Shown here: piece by piece, positions 20,361-31,283 of the stretch
Position numbering within the stretch: the stretch's first letter is position 1
How the letters are laid out: every line of letters starts with the position of its first letter
Assembly (NCBI GenBank): GCA_019915015.1
Contig: JAHBBC010000014.1
Coordinates: 1,364,001-1,428,000, forward strand
Direction: 5' to 3'
Source of the DNA: Auriscalpium vulgare
Lineage: Eukaryota; Basidiomycota; Agaricomycetes; Russulales; Auriscalpiaceae
DNA length: 64,000 bases
The notes under the pieces: model-generated
The model's database searches: none
Seen by the model: the letters and a program-made list of their open reading frames with translations, nothing else
Told to the model about the DNA's origin: nothing
Program-made: the position numbers and the translations under genes

Positions 20361-21790
20361 GCTATCAAACTAAGGCAGGACTTTGCTTGTTCGATAGATG
20401 GGTAGAGCAGCAGGAGAACCTCAGCCAAGGGAGGTCGCCTAGATAGGTGTTTATATATCCTCAAGATCGGGTCAAAGTGGAGGATGTAAATCGGCGGTTC
20501 CTTCGAAGCATGTAGGGGTGCGAGCGCTGGGGCGATGCCTGGCGCATGGCGGAGCTGAACCGGCCTGCCACTCGGCGCATAGACATCTCAGACTGCTAGC
20601 TAAGCCGCAAAAGGCTTGTCAAGCCCCGGTATACTCGCATTACGCCGTTTATGCCGTGCAAGCAGGGCCCGCGCGAGATAGGGTCGTCATCGTGTGATAT
20701 AAGACTAGATGGTGAGGACTCTGTGAAGTAAACAAGGGGTCAGGGCAGCAGCCTTGATGCACGCAGCACACAGCACTTACTGGACCAACGGCAAGTGCTA
20801 TCGCCGACGTTGTCTGACGAGGAGAGCGTACGATAAGTGTGGAAATTGGCCCGATGTCCCAGTTCCTGAATCTATCACCGAATGAATGCATACGAGGATT
20901 GGAAGCTTTGCTCTTGACAAGGCAGCCTGATCTCGGGGCGGGACTGTGTCACTGATAGGTTCTTGATGTCCGTACAACTTGCGCATGCGACGACGTCACG
21001 TCATGCAATGACGAGAGCGTCTCCGAAGACCTGCGTCCTTGAACTATGCGGAACGGAAGCGGCGGGCGCGGGTGGCGGGACGGAGGGAATGCAGCTGCAG
21101 GTTCATGGCGAGCCTGAGGCCTGAGGGACGAGTCAGGTCGCGCGCCGCTTGTGCCGGGACCTTAGCAGACGCCGGCGCCGACAGGCTTCCGCTGGCGCCG
21201 CTGACCGTTACTTTAGCCACTGGAGCAACTCCTCTACACCAGTCGCGTCTGGTTTGCTCTGATGGCCTCATCCCACCTTAGTCCCATACAGCACCGCGCC
21301 GCCCCGTAACTCCCTCAGCCAATAGAAGACCGCCCACGGCATAGGAGTGGTTCGTCGCCATGTGCAGCAACAGCTCTCGATGTGCTGGCATGATGCATGG
21401 ACTCTGTTGTATCTATAGACAATAAGTATCTGCAATGCGATAAGGTCACATGGCTAGGTCAGCTCTTGCCCAGCGCAAATCCATCTGCCGCACCCCAGGC
21501 TAGTGCGGAGGACTGTTACTGAGACAGCGAATAAGAGCGGAGTGGCCAACAGATGGTAAGGCAGAATGAACTTGGACAGTTGGAAGTCGTATACTCAGCA
21601 GGCGTCGGTGATTCACCATCCAGTAAGACATGAATTCCGTCAAATGTCAGGATGACAAAACGACAAATACTGTAAGCCTGAATAAAATATTGCAAAGACA
21701 CCGCACGGGCAAAATAACGGTAACTGCATCGGTAACAGAACTCACAATACAATATTCATCTAAATGGATTCTAGCGAGCGAACTGCACGC
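20361..21790. other. Intergenic with a GC-rich patch
   Basis: Promoter side of the CPL1-like gene and 3' side of the next minus-strand gene. 21030-21300 is notably GC-rich and opens frames on both strands (for example RKRRARVAGRRE) without motifs. No gene is supported. Confidence 0.45.
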
Positions 21791-23657
21791 TCAGTACAAC
21801 TGCCAAAATTCCGACTTCACGTGAAGGCCAGCCTGCAGGCGCGGGGCGTAACTCTCGCGGCGCGAGTAATTCGGCCCTTCCCACTCGTCGAACCCCCACT
21901 CAGGATCCGACACCTCCGTGTCTGGCTCTGTGATGTCTTCAGACTCGTACGCCGCATCGACCTCGTCGATCTCGAATGTGGGGTCCAAGTTTGCAGACAC
22001 CACGGCTCTCTGCCCGCGCCGCATCTGGCGTGCCAACTCCCGCATACTGCGCCGCTTGCGCATCTGTTCGACCAAGTCGTTGTACTCGGCGTCGTTGATG
22101 GGCACATAGTCCGTCCATTCCGTAGGATGGACATACTCGCCGGTGGCCTTCCTCTCTTTAGTTTTGCGCACTGCATCGCGGCGGGACTTCTCCTCCTTGC
22201 GCTGGAGCATCGCGTTCCGGCGCGCCTGCCACCACTCGAACCATCCGCGCTTCCTGTCCCTGAGGTTATTCCAACCACCGAACGAAGGCTCAACGCCTTC
22301 GTCCTCACTCATGTCGCACTCGTCCTCGTCCTGACGGAGCGCATCGTACTTGCGGACGTTCCTGCAGACGCGTCTGCAGCGCTCGTCGAAGGTCATCGGC
22401 GGTCGCGCGCCGGGAAGCACCGGAGCGACGGGAAGAGGAGAAAGTGGTCGATTGCCATGGGCCGCACTCACAGGAGCCGCGGGACTCTTGGGGCTTTCAG
22501 GGGCTGCCTCGCGGGGGGCGTTAGCGACGGGAGGCGATACGGCAGCCCCGTCGACGCGAGAGCGTTTGGCTTGCGGAGGAGATTGCTCCCCGTCACCGTC
22601 AACGGCCTCGTCGTCAAGCGACGTCTCTTCGCGGGGCCGTTTGCGTTGGGCGAAAGAAGAAGGCCCGGCAACACCGACAGCGGGGACGAGGTTCTGAAGG
22701 TGCTGTTGTATGTGCTTGGAAGAGAACACTGGGGGTGGGCTTGCGTAGTGCGGAGGTGAACGAGCGGGTATCGCCTTGGCTTTCCCCTTCCCCTTGTTGT
22801 TGGTAGGGGCGGGAGTGAAGTGGTTGGGACTTCTGTAACGCGCCGCGATGGGCGAGTCGTCGGCGGCGGCGTTGCTCTCAAGTTCGTGGCTGAGAAACTT
22901 CGTCAAATCAATGGACGCGTATACTGAGATCGGAGACTTACAGTAGAGACTCCCCTTCGCGGAAGGGATCTGAACCGAGATCCAGCGGCAGTGAATACTT
23001 GGAAGAACGGCTAGACAATGAATTCAGCATGAGGCAACGATGACAATCCACTGCGGCGTACGTTTTCAAGAGAGGTTGGGAGGCGTCCTGGACATTGTGG
23101 ACTCCTAGGTTCGGCATGGGGATCGGGGAGGTAATCCCAGTGGCGCCTCGTTGCAGAGGAGAGGAGGTCTGGTCCGGTGAAACCCAACCGTGGGCTTTCA
23201 AATTCGCCGGCCTAGCAGGTGTGCTACTGATCCCTTGCATCGCATCTGAAGGTGCGTTCGGGGTGTAGACAGGGTCGGTGTTGCCTTCGGAAGCGCCGAA
23301 TGACTTAGGAGATGGCGAAAGCTGGGACGATTTGCCGTTCTTCGCAGGACTTTCCTCCTGCTCAACGGTATCCAGCGGGCGAGAAGTGTGGCCCAGCGAG
23401 CGCCGCATGGCATTCATAAACCTCGACCCGAGAGAAGGAGGCTCGGGAGAGGCTGCGCGAGAGGGTGGGGCACTGGTGTTCTTCGTGGCGGGAGGGGGCT
23501 TAGCCACGGCGCGCGCGCGCGTCTTGGCGTGCTCGTCGAGGTTGAGCTGCTTGGTGGAAGAGCGTGTCGAGCGCCTGGAGTGGGGCAGAGACAGGACATC
23601 ATTGCCGCCACCAGCACGAACGGTCGTGGAAGGTTCGCTTTCGAGAGTCTTGGCCAT
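21791..23657 (-). CDS. Unnamed nuclear-type protein, acidic C-terminus
   Basis: Not recognised. Three exons join in frame (introns about 23067-23011 and 22946-22886) to give roughly 580 aa. The N-terminal half is disordered, rich in Ser/Pro/Lys, and holds RFMNAMRRSLGHTSRPLD. The middle has basic clusters (NNKGKGKAKA and QRKRPREE) that resemble nuclear localisation signals. The C-terminal 180 residues are ordered-looking and charged: MTFDERCRRVCRNVRKYDAL, a Trp/Arg helix (RKRGWFEWWQARRNAML), WTDYVPINDAEYNDLVEQM and MRELARQMRRGQR, ending in an acidic stretch and EFWQLY. The basic/acidic pattern suggests a chromatin or RNA role, but this is inference. Confidence 0.6.
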
Positions 23658-24844
23658 CGCACACTTGATTGAGCGGGTGTGAATACGTGGAAGATGATGC
23701 TACGGGACGAGATGGAAGGTCGCTAGTGTGGTGAAGGCTGGATTCAAAGGGAGGGTGCTGTCGAGGATGACAGGAAAGAGGAAGGTGGGATGGGAGCCCT
23801 GAGGGTCTTTTAATGTGCATTATGACCGGCCACAACCTGTACGGCCTGATTAGCTGTACAATACCTGGTACATTGTCCTCGCGACGCGGCGTGCCTTGGT
23901 CCAAGCTGTTGCCGGTGCGCTTCGGCCATCCTGTTCCAGATAAGGTAAATTGACGGTCTTGTTCTAGTATCTACTACTGATGGCACTTCAGATTTTATTG
24001 CCCTCCGAAAGAAGTGTCACTCACTTGTCACTGCCCTTGGTCCGTCCGAATGTTTTGAGGGCCATCCGACGGTAGCCTTGTGCACCGTGTCTCCTGACAA
24101 ATTGTCGCGGCGGGAAACGGGCCGCGCTGCCGTTCTGCCGCCTCCTCGCTGAGTATTGAGAATTACCGCTATTCATCAGCATTGTCCGATAGAGCCAACT
24201 GGAACTGTGATGCAGGCGCGGTCCTGTATATGCATCTGTAAGATGTAAACAGATCACCACTGCCTAGGCGCATACCCGTGAGCCGGACGCTATCATGCAA
24301 CAGCGCGACGATAGAGTCGTCATATACAAAAGGGTATCACAAGAACATGGCACCAGTGAGAAAAAGGTCATCAAGTTTTGACAGTGTAGCCGGAGCAAGT
24401 CCGCGGACACTTCTTTCCGGTCATGCTGACCTCCAGGATTACAAGACCCGTTTGGATTGGAAGGAGTCAACGGAGACTGTCTCACCCGAGATCTGCCAAA
24501 ACCACGAACCATAAGCCCCGAGGCACCCACGGACATGAGCCTGGGATCCTTGAGAAGTTGAATTGCGATCCCAAAATTTTAAGGACAGCAGCAAAGTTCT
24601 GCCGGAAGCGTATACTTAGTATATGGGAGACCAAAATCTCGCACGAGCCTCACCAAGCAGAGATGCTGCATGAGTAGGCCGGCACCCAATAGCCATGCCA
24701 TGATTGCAAGCTTTGAAGCGCATGTCTCAAGATCACTCACTGGCTGCATCAGAAGGTGAGTCGACAAGTACAATGCATCATTTGTGGAATACAGCAAAAA
24801 ATACAGTGGGCAATGCGGCGTACAATAAATCCCCAGCGTAGGTC
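23658..24844. other. Intergenic between two minus-strand genes
   Basis: Promoter of the gene starting at 23657 and 3' flank of the zinc-finger gene. Open frames up to 150 aa overlap with no motif. No element is recognised. Confidence 0.45.
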
Positions 24845-26046
24845 CTAACGGTATCCATCCGGAGGATACGCCTGCGGGGCATACTGCACTGCCCGCATCG
24901 CTGGCGGGTTCGGGTTCGGGTTCTTGGCCATCTGCAGCAGCGTCGCCGGCGGCGTAACGAGCATCTCCGCTGCAGGCCTTTACGTATGTCCGCGGGTCGG
25001 TCAGCTTCCATCGTGCGCACACGACGGGCGAAGTAGTACGCACCCGCCCTCGCGCAACACCGCGTCCAGCGCGGCATCCTTGCCTGCACGCATCTCACGC
25101 TCTTCCTCGTGCAGGATGCGTAGCTCCTCCGCGAGCAGCCCGTTCTGCTCAAGCGCGTAGCGTAATTTCGCCTTCATAACCAGATAGTTGACGCAGGGGA
25201 TCGAGCGCCCGCCGAGGAGCTGAGTTTCTGGGTCGACGGCCTGCGCAAGATGCGGCGGTAGCGTCTCTGCCTCCTCATCGTCGGTATCGGTGGGGTCATC
25301 GTGCTCGCCGTGGGCGGCATCTTCGTCGTCGAGCTCGGAAGCGGTCTGTGGCTCCACCTTGAACGTCGCGAACGACGACGCAGTCGATGGGTTGGCAGAG
25401 CCACTGGGGATGGAGGCGGTGGTGGTAGTGACTGACGGCGACCGCTTGCGTTTGCGCGAGCCACCGCGCCCGGGTGCTGGTGGGGAGATGTTGTGCTGCA
25501 TGCGCATGTGCTTCGCGAGCGCGTCGGAACGTGTGAACGACTTGTCGCACTCTGGGAGCGATGATGAGGTTCCATGCAATGGATACAACAGTGTGGCATA
25601 CGCACCAGGACGGGAGCAGATGAATGGACGTTCACCGGTATGCGAGCGTATATGCGACACGAGAGCAAAACGCGAGGTCTGTGCGAGGCCGCGACGGCTG
25701 CACGAGGCCCATTCGCACGTGTAATTGCTTTTGTGGACGCCTATATGGTCTGTCGCCAGGGAATGAGGCAACGAAAGTCAGAGCCAGTCTTTGTGTGTGC
25801 GCACGCGAAGGATAAAGAGCGCGCACCTTCCTTGAGGTGGTTGATGAGGGTCGGAAGGTGGTTAAAGGCAATTCCGCAGTCATCCCACTGGCATATTACG
25901 GCGTCTTCATGAGGCTCGGAGCCTGTGCGGGGGACTGTGGGATCAGCAGGATCTGCGGGCAAGAGATCCTCCTGGACAGAAGACGTGGATGTCGAGGACG
26001 ACGGTGACGGAGGGCCCGGCGATGGGGAGACGCTGGAAATGCTCAT
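24845..26046 (-). CDS. C2H2 zinc-finger protein, INO80-complex Iec1-like
   Basis: Three C2H2 fingers in series: CQWDDCGIAFNHLPTLINH (first), CEWASCSRRGLAQTSRFALVSH with linker SHTGERPF (second), and ECDKSFTRSDALAKHMRMQH (third). This arrangement, with a non-standard second finger followed by QTSRFALVSHIRSH, resembles the YY1-like Iec1 subunit of the fungal INO80 chromatin remodeller; that assignment is tentative. After the fingers come a basic segment (RGGSRKRKRSP), an acidic Asp/Glu stretch and a helix (NYLVMKAKLRYALEQNGLLAEELRILHEEE) likely to be coiled. The start MSISSVSPSPGP at 26046 is the first ATG before finger 1. Introns interrupt the finger 1-2 and finger 2-3 linkers. The last exon ends PQAYPPDGYR at 24845. 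Confidence 0.72.
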
Positions 26047-26342
26047 CGGAATCGATGACAGCCTCAGCTACGTCAATGGGGCGCGTGTCGGCAGAGCTCG
26101 CTGTGGAAGACGACGGGCGCGACGTTGGCCACGTTGGCGATGGAGGAGAAGCGCTATGACGGCAAACGCCGGCGAGCTGTGTGCGCGCTTTCATTGATAT
26201 ACTACTCGAGCTCGATACATGGAGGCTATCAAGGACGTTGACGGTCTCATAGCCTACACACTAAGTACCCCCTGCTTCATATGGCGTCGGTCGCATCTCA
26301 TGAATTCCGCGTTTGACCAGCACCGCCTGGCGCAAAGCATTA
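26047..26342. other. Short intergenic region upstream of the zinc-finger gene
   Basis: Lies between the start of the zinc-finger gene and the TAF11 stop, both on the minus strand. It should carry the zinc-finger promoter. No TATA box is recognised. Confidence 0.45.
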
Positions 26343-27379
26343 TTACCGATTGAACAACTTCTTGCCATGCAGCGGCCGTGCGGACCCTACGCGGCCAGTC
26401 TCCAGCTGGTACAGGTGGTAGGCCTCGCGCAGATGGTCGGGGGCCAGTGGCCCTGTGTCGCCGCGCCGCGCCTGTACAGCCCGGGCTATGCGAGCGAGTG
26501 TATGACAATCCCATTGTGATGAATGGTTGAAGAGGAAGGCATGCGTACGAACCTTTTTCAACAATCTCGCCTACAAAGACCTTGGAGACACCCGCTACGA
26601 TTTGCGCAACAGGCTGCGACACTTGCTGACCTAGTGATTGTTGGATTACCTAGAGGAGATGGCCACGTTAGAATGAGAACCTGTGGGATAGCCAAGCGAA
26701 GAGGTCTTGGAGATGAAAGCACTGGAGCGAGACAGCAAAAAGGACTCGCCTTTCGAACAGCCTGTTTGGGGAGTGCATGCCGACGATACGCCTCGAAGCG
26801 GTCGTACTGTGCCGGCGAGAAGTTATCCATCAGGACTCTGCACATTCATCAGAGCCATTCACGCCGCAAGATAGGGAATCAGTCGACGCACTTGAGATTG
26901 TCCTTTGACTGGCTCTGCCACGACTGCTGCGCCGTAAAGTCGTCATCCGCCATCGCCGGCAGCACTTCATCGTCATCGCCCTCCTCCTCCTTCTCAACGC
27001 CCGCAGTGGCCCCTGGTGCTGCTGCTGCGACCGCGCCTGGCAACACCGCACCTACAGGCACAATTGGCGACGATGACGACGGAATGGCACCCTCCGACAC
27101 GCTCGCTACGGGTCCGGGAAGTGCGCTCGAGCTCGCGCGAGCTGCATCCACAGGGCTCGCGTCGCTGGCGGGCATCGCCCAGCGGATGGACGTCGGTTGC
27201 CCCGGATCGGTGGGGGCACGAGCTTTGCGACCGCGCTTGGCGCCACGACCGCGCGTCGGGGTGGGGGTGGAGAGGGGGTGATTGGTGATGGGGAAGGGAA
27301 ATGCTGGAGCGGATGAGGAGGGAGTCAAAGGAACAAACGATTTATCGGAGGAAGGGATGGGTGCGGATGGCGCGGACAT
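26343..27379 (-). CDS. TAF11: Transcription initiation factor TFIID subunit TAF11
   Basis: TAF11 pairs with TAF13 through a histone fold in TFIID. The C-terminal half shows the TAFII28 histone fold: NFSPAQYDRFEAYRRHALPK, AVRKVIQQSLGQQVSQPVA, IVAGVSKVFVGEIVEKA, then GPLAPDHLREAYHLYQLE. The first half is a disordered Ala/Pro/Ser-rich region with a basic RGRGAKRGRKAR patch and an acidic EKEEEGDDDE stretch, as usual for fungal TAF11. The start MSAPSAPIPSS at 27379 is the first ATG giving a natural N-terminus; an upstream in-frame ATG is possible. Introns: one at about 26900-26850, one at 26749-26650 with a GC donor, and another before ARAVQARRGD. The gene lies 296 bp from the Iec1-like gene on the same strand. 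Confidence 0.88.
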
Positions 27380-27761
27380 GGCAGCGGAGGGAGGGCCTGA
27401 AGCTTGAAGCTTGACCGCTTGAATGAGACTGTGCAGGCCAGATGTACTCAGCGCGAGTGGCGATCGACCAGGGCAAGGCGACGACGCCGACGAGGTCCAC
27501 TTTGAGATGTGGCTGAGGCGCACCGCGCCCAGCGCCTGACCGCGCCTCAGGCATTCAATATCTCAACCCTCAAACGCGTTTGCCTCGACTTTCAACGTGC
27601 AACGTCCACTTTCACTCTCATTCTTAGACAACAAGTAGGCCACGCTGTGGAGCGACAAAATCATATTCGGTCTATAACGGACGTTGTTGAACAGAAGAAT
27701 GAGCCGTAACAACATCCAAACACGCAGACGACGACACCACTGAGACGAGGGGTGGCGACCC
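27380..27761. other. TAF11 upstream region and start of hydrophobin island
   Basis: TAF11 promoter plus 3' flank of hydrophobin A. No gene is seen. Confidence 0.45.
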
Positions 27762-28310
27762 TCAGAGCACGATGTTGATGGGTACGCAACCGATGGCAAT
27801 AAGGCCAGCCTATTGGATATGAATGAGAGGGATCCTATGGGAAGCGATCAGGTTGTTGCTCACAAAGTTGTTGTTCTCGCAGCAGACAGCCTGCTGCGTG
27901 CACGCTCCCTGCCCAAGGCCGATGATGTTGATGGGGGCACAGGTGATACCGACAAGAACCTCCAAATCGCTGAGGACTACTCCAAGCAGACCAAGAATCG
28001 CCCCAACGACGGGGGTATCGGCCTGAAATCAGGTCAGAGCCAGGGCCATTGTGAACGGGGACTCAGTTACTGACCAGCAAGGTGCTCTTACAGCACTGCA
28101 AGTCGCCTGTAGTGCACTGGGAGGCTGGTATGGTCACGGTAGGCCCGGTGCAGTCTGATATTCATCAGCGTTATTGTTTTGAGGGACAGGGTGCGCAACC
28201 CTTACCACGGTGACCGTCGTCGTTGCGGGTGGAGGTGGCGCGCCCCCTGCCGCGACGAGGGCGACCAAGGCCAAGAAGAATACGAGGAAAAGCTGGACAC
28301 GGGCGAGCAT
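27762..28310 (-). pseudogene. Class I hydrophobin A, apparent one-base frame break
   Basis: Hydrophobins are secreted and self-assemble into water-repellent coats on hyphae and fruiting bodies. Signal peptide MLARVQLFLVFFLALVALVAA, then Pro/Thr linker ATTTVTV. Exon 2 gives IPASQCTTGDLQCCKST, exon 3 GLLGVVLSDLEVLVGITCAPINIIGL...[13 protein letters not shown] (as separate blocks), and the last exon GLIAIGCVPINIVL. All eight cysteines are present in class I order. The phase-0 intron 1 (GTAAGG...TATCAG) joins exon 2 out of frame: the read would stop at TGA after six codons. One extra base within 28148-28158 would restore the family frame. It is either a recent pseudogene or a sequence indel. A TTATAAA lies 57 nt upstream of the ATG. 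Confidence 0.78.
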
Positions 28311-29269
28311 AGTGCAAGTCAAGTCGCCAACGTTGCACCGCCCTCTTCATTGTGCTGCAGTTTATAACTGCAGCCGCTATACCGACAGCGATATCGACCC
28401 AAGTGCCAAGCGGAAGGGGATGACAGCAGCTCGACCTTGCGAGAGATATTCCATCGAAGCGGGCGACACGGGGGTGACAGTTGGGCGAAAACAAGGCATG
28501 CTCAGACTGTGTCACAGACGCGGCTCTACGGCACGCAGCTTCAAGGTCAGGCCGTCGAAGTCCCAGCGGAGCACATGCGTAGAAAGCACGGAACCCACGC
28601 ACCGCAATTATAATGAAATGAAGCTCCTTTGAGAAGGTAGGGCGGGCGGTTGCAGTAGCTTCTCCGAGGACGGCGTGGACGCGGCATGATGAACCGGAGA
28701 CCGGTTCGGCGGCGCTTCAGATGTCGGTGAGTGGGAACCTTCCCTGGGAGACTTCTGCCGTTCGCTTGCACGGCACGATAACATGATGGGAACCGTATCA
28801 TGTCGTTCGGTCACGCGCGGGTCCGATGCCGGCCCTCTGATTCTATACCTCGAGATTGCTTGCTGTGCCGTCGGCCCCTCCAAGTCTGCAGTCACTCAGT
28901 GGACTCGGGCTTCAGCTCACACATTACCTTCCAAGCGACCCTCCGGCGATTCCCTTTCCCATTCCGTCTGGTGTCGGCGACGATCGCGGTAGCTCTTGCT
29001 CGATCAAACCCGTATCTCTGACTGGCTTCTCCTATTCAGTAAAAGCACTTGGCAGAGTCATGGTCTCTGTGTCCTGTCACGTTCCAACTGTTGATGGGTA
29101 TCTCGCCTGACCTGTCACCATTTTATCGCTAAAGCTATGCCGCAATCTTTGGAAGGCTAGCTGGTTTATGACACGAACGACGGCATCACATGTCTTTTTA
29201 TCAGCACTCGTGGCGCCAATCAGAATGCAATTCAGAGGATGAAGCTACTCCGCCCCGTCACAGGCGCAC
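28311..29269. other. Intergenic within hydrophobin island
   Basis: Promoter of hydrophobin A and downstream flank of the divergent hydrophobin. Overlapping open frames (for example 28800-29110) show no motif. No gene is seen. Confidence 0.4.
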
Positions 29270-29751
29270 GCTACAGTCGCAATATGCCTCACTCCCCTAC
29301 CGATGCGGGTGAGTTATGCCACCCACCATTGACGTCACCGGAGGTACTCACCAGCGTCGTGTTACAGCAGTACTGTTCGAGCACAGTGCAAGCTATCTGG
29401 GGTATTCCGCCGGTCGCAAAGCAGTCAACGCCAACGAGCGCATCGGCGTTCTTGCACAGCGATGCATTGGGACCTCCGGCGGCTGCGTACGTTGAGAACT
29501 ATGCACCCTCAAGGTAAGGGCTCATCAGAAGTACATCGGGAATGCATGCTCACTGCTTCCACCTGCGGACAGCACAAAATCGGCAACTTGTCGGGACAGG
29601 TAGCGGGGGCTTCGCCCTGATCCACTCCGATAAACCCTGCTCGTGAGCGGAAATACACTCTCGAAGAGTAGATGGTACATACGCTGAGCTTGTCCGAGCT
29701 TATGGGGGCTGCGAAGAGCAAAGTTAAGACGACGTTGATGGCGAGATGCAT
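29270..29751 (-). CDS. Divergent hydrophobin-like secreted protein
   Basis: Signal peptide MHLAINVVLTLLFAAPISS (start 29751), then CPDKLPILCC (first cysteine plus doublet), then after an intron CKNADALVGVDCFATGGIP, IACTVLEQYCCNTTL. The ALVGVDC...IAC-x6-CC pattern lines up with VLVGITC...C-x5-CC of the neighbouring hydrophobins, and the exon ends at the same phase-0 position as theirs. An extra Cys lies before KNADALVG. I cannot find a last exon with the eighth cysteine: the likely read-outs end RSSFIL or a few codons into the intron. So the 3' end is uncertain and it may be a decayed or diverged paralogue. Confidence 0.5.
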
Positions 29752-30705
29752 GATGGGTGACTGAGTCACTACCGCTCGGCTACCGTCGTGTGGTTTTTAT
29801 CATGGTGAGCTCTCGTCATGTCTGCCAGTCTGTGTTTGCCCTTAACATTCACAGGTGTCCATCACTTCAGGGACTCAAGGCGCCCGAGCACGCTCAAGCT
29901 ACACTTGACCCGGACATGTCGGCGCATGTGATGAGTTGTCGAAAATGAAAGCAACTTACGCTACTTCTTACACTCACCGTGTGACCGACTACGGCGTTTT
30001 GTGCAGCGAAGTCCAACTGGCAACCGCTAATTATTAGGCAGCCTCGACTGTAACACATTAGGCCTTAATGCTGGCAGAGCAAGACAAGGGTACTATGGAC
30101 TCGATGCCTTCATGTCATCAATCCGGTTTTGACGCACAGAGTTATTCCCTCTGAGCCCTTGAAGCCAGCTTTCTGAGGATCTGACCGGCGACGCTGTAGG
30201 CTGCGCCGACAAGTGCCGACCGAAAGGCGCCGATGATTGCGGCGCCGCGGCTTCCAATTCCATTCGTCATGTCTTCATTTCAGACGAACTAATATTAGGT
30301 TGCGAGCCTCAAGGTGTGGCGCCTTTTGGTTACACCCTCAACTTAGCACTTACAGGGATTCAGCCTTTGGACCAGCCTCTTGAGACTCTCTGCCTTCACC
30401 CTTTAGCAAGGTGTCGTCCTTATCTTCATGCCTGCCGTAATGTATCAGAATCCCCAGAACCGAGAAGACGTCCGTTGCCCTTATCTGAACAAACTTAGTG
30501 TTGAAATTTCAGGAGTGAATCTCGTCCGCGGTGCGCCCAAGACCGGGCATATCAGAGAAAAGTCCGTCTCAAATTTCCAATCAAAGAAGTCGCGGCGACT
30601 ACATGTACGAGAGTAAACCAAAAAGGGAGGCATAGACTCCACAGCACGGTCATAATCCTTCATCCAGCGCATCGAAGCCTGGGTACTGAGCGTCGGCGTT
30701 GCCCT
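29752..30705. other. Intergenic within hydrophobin island
   Basis: No coding sequence with motifs and no repeat recognised. It should contain the promoter of the divergent hydrophobin. Confidence 0.4.
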
Positions 30706-31283
30706 TCAAAGGCTAATGTCGACGGGCGTGCAGCCGATGGCAACAACACCTTTCTGTGAAGCCGATGAGTCTCGGAAATAATCATCTGGAAGACACCATT
30801 GCAACGTACGAAATCGTCGTCGTCACAGCACACGGTCTGCGCAGAGCAGCCGTCTGAACCGACACCAATGACAGTGATTGGGTCGCAGGTGAGGCCGACG
30901 ATGACATCCACGCCCTGGACGACGATGCCGAGCAAGCCCAAGAGTGGAGCGACCGCAGTAGAAGTGGCCTGTGTTTAGACACGTTAGCACATTTTAGAAA
31001 ACCAATGATAACTATTTGCGCGAACCGGAGCGGTGCTGTCACAGCACTGGAGAGAGCCAGTCGTGCAAGAGCTGGCGGGGACCGTTGAGGTGGTCGGCGG
31101 AGCGGTCTATTGACGATGCGATAGATTGAGTAGGAGACACGAGCTGATGTGCTTCAAACTTACCACAGTGACTGTCGTGGTGACGGGTGGCGTGCTCGTC
31201 GTCGTCGGCTTACCACCACCGGGCATGGCGGCGGCGTAACCAGCGAGAGCGACAAAGACAACGGTGGAGAGACGAGAGAACAT
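30706..31283 (-). CDS. Class I hydrophobin B
   Basis: Signal peptide MFSRLSTVVFVALAGYAAA, Pro/Thr linker TTTSTPPVTTTVTV, then SSCTTGSLQCCDST, GLLGIVVQGVDVIVGLTC, CSAQTVCCDDDDF and GVVAIGCTPVDISL. Eight cysteines in class I spacing (C-x6-CC ... C ... C-x5-CC ... C). Three introns at the standard positions: after TVTV, after the first CC exon, and after DDDF. The frame stays open, so the gene appears intact. A TATAAAA box lies 84 nt upstream of the ATG. The [11 protein letters not shown] segment is nearly identical to hydrophobin C. Confidence 0.9.

Noticed and set aside
21764..22759. 331-aa plus-strand ORF opposite the nuclear-type protein gene
   Set aside because: Composition is antisense-like (Val/Leu/Arg from GC-rich codons) with no motif; the minus strand has matching introns and a coherent protein.
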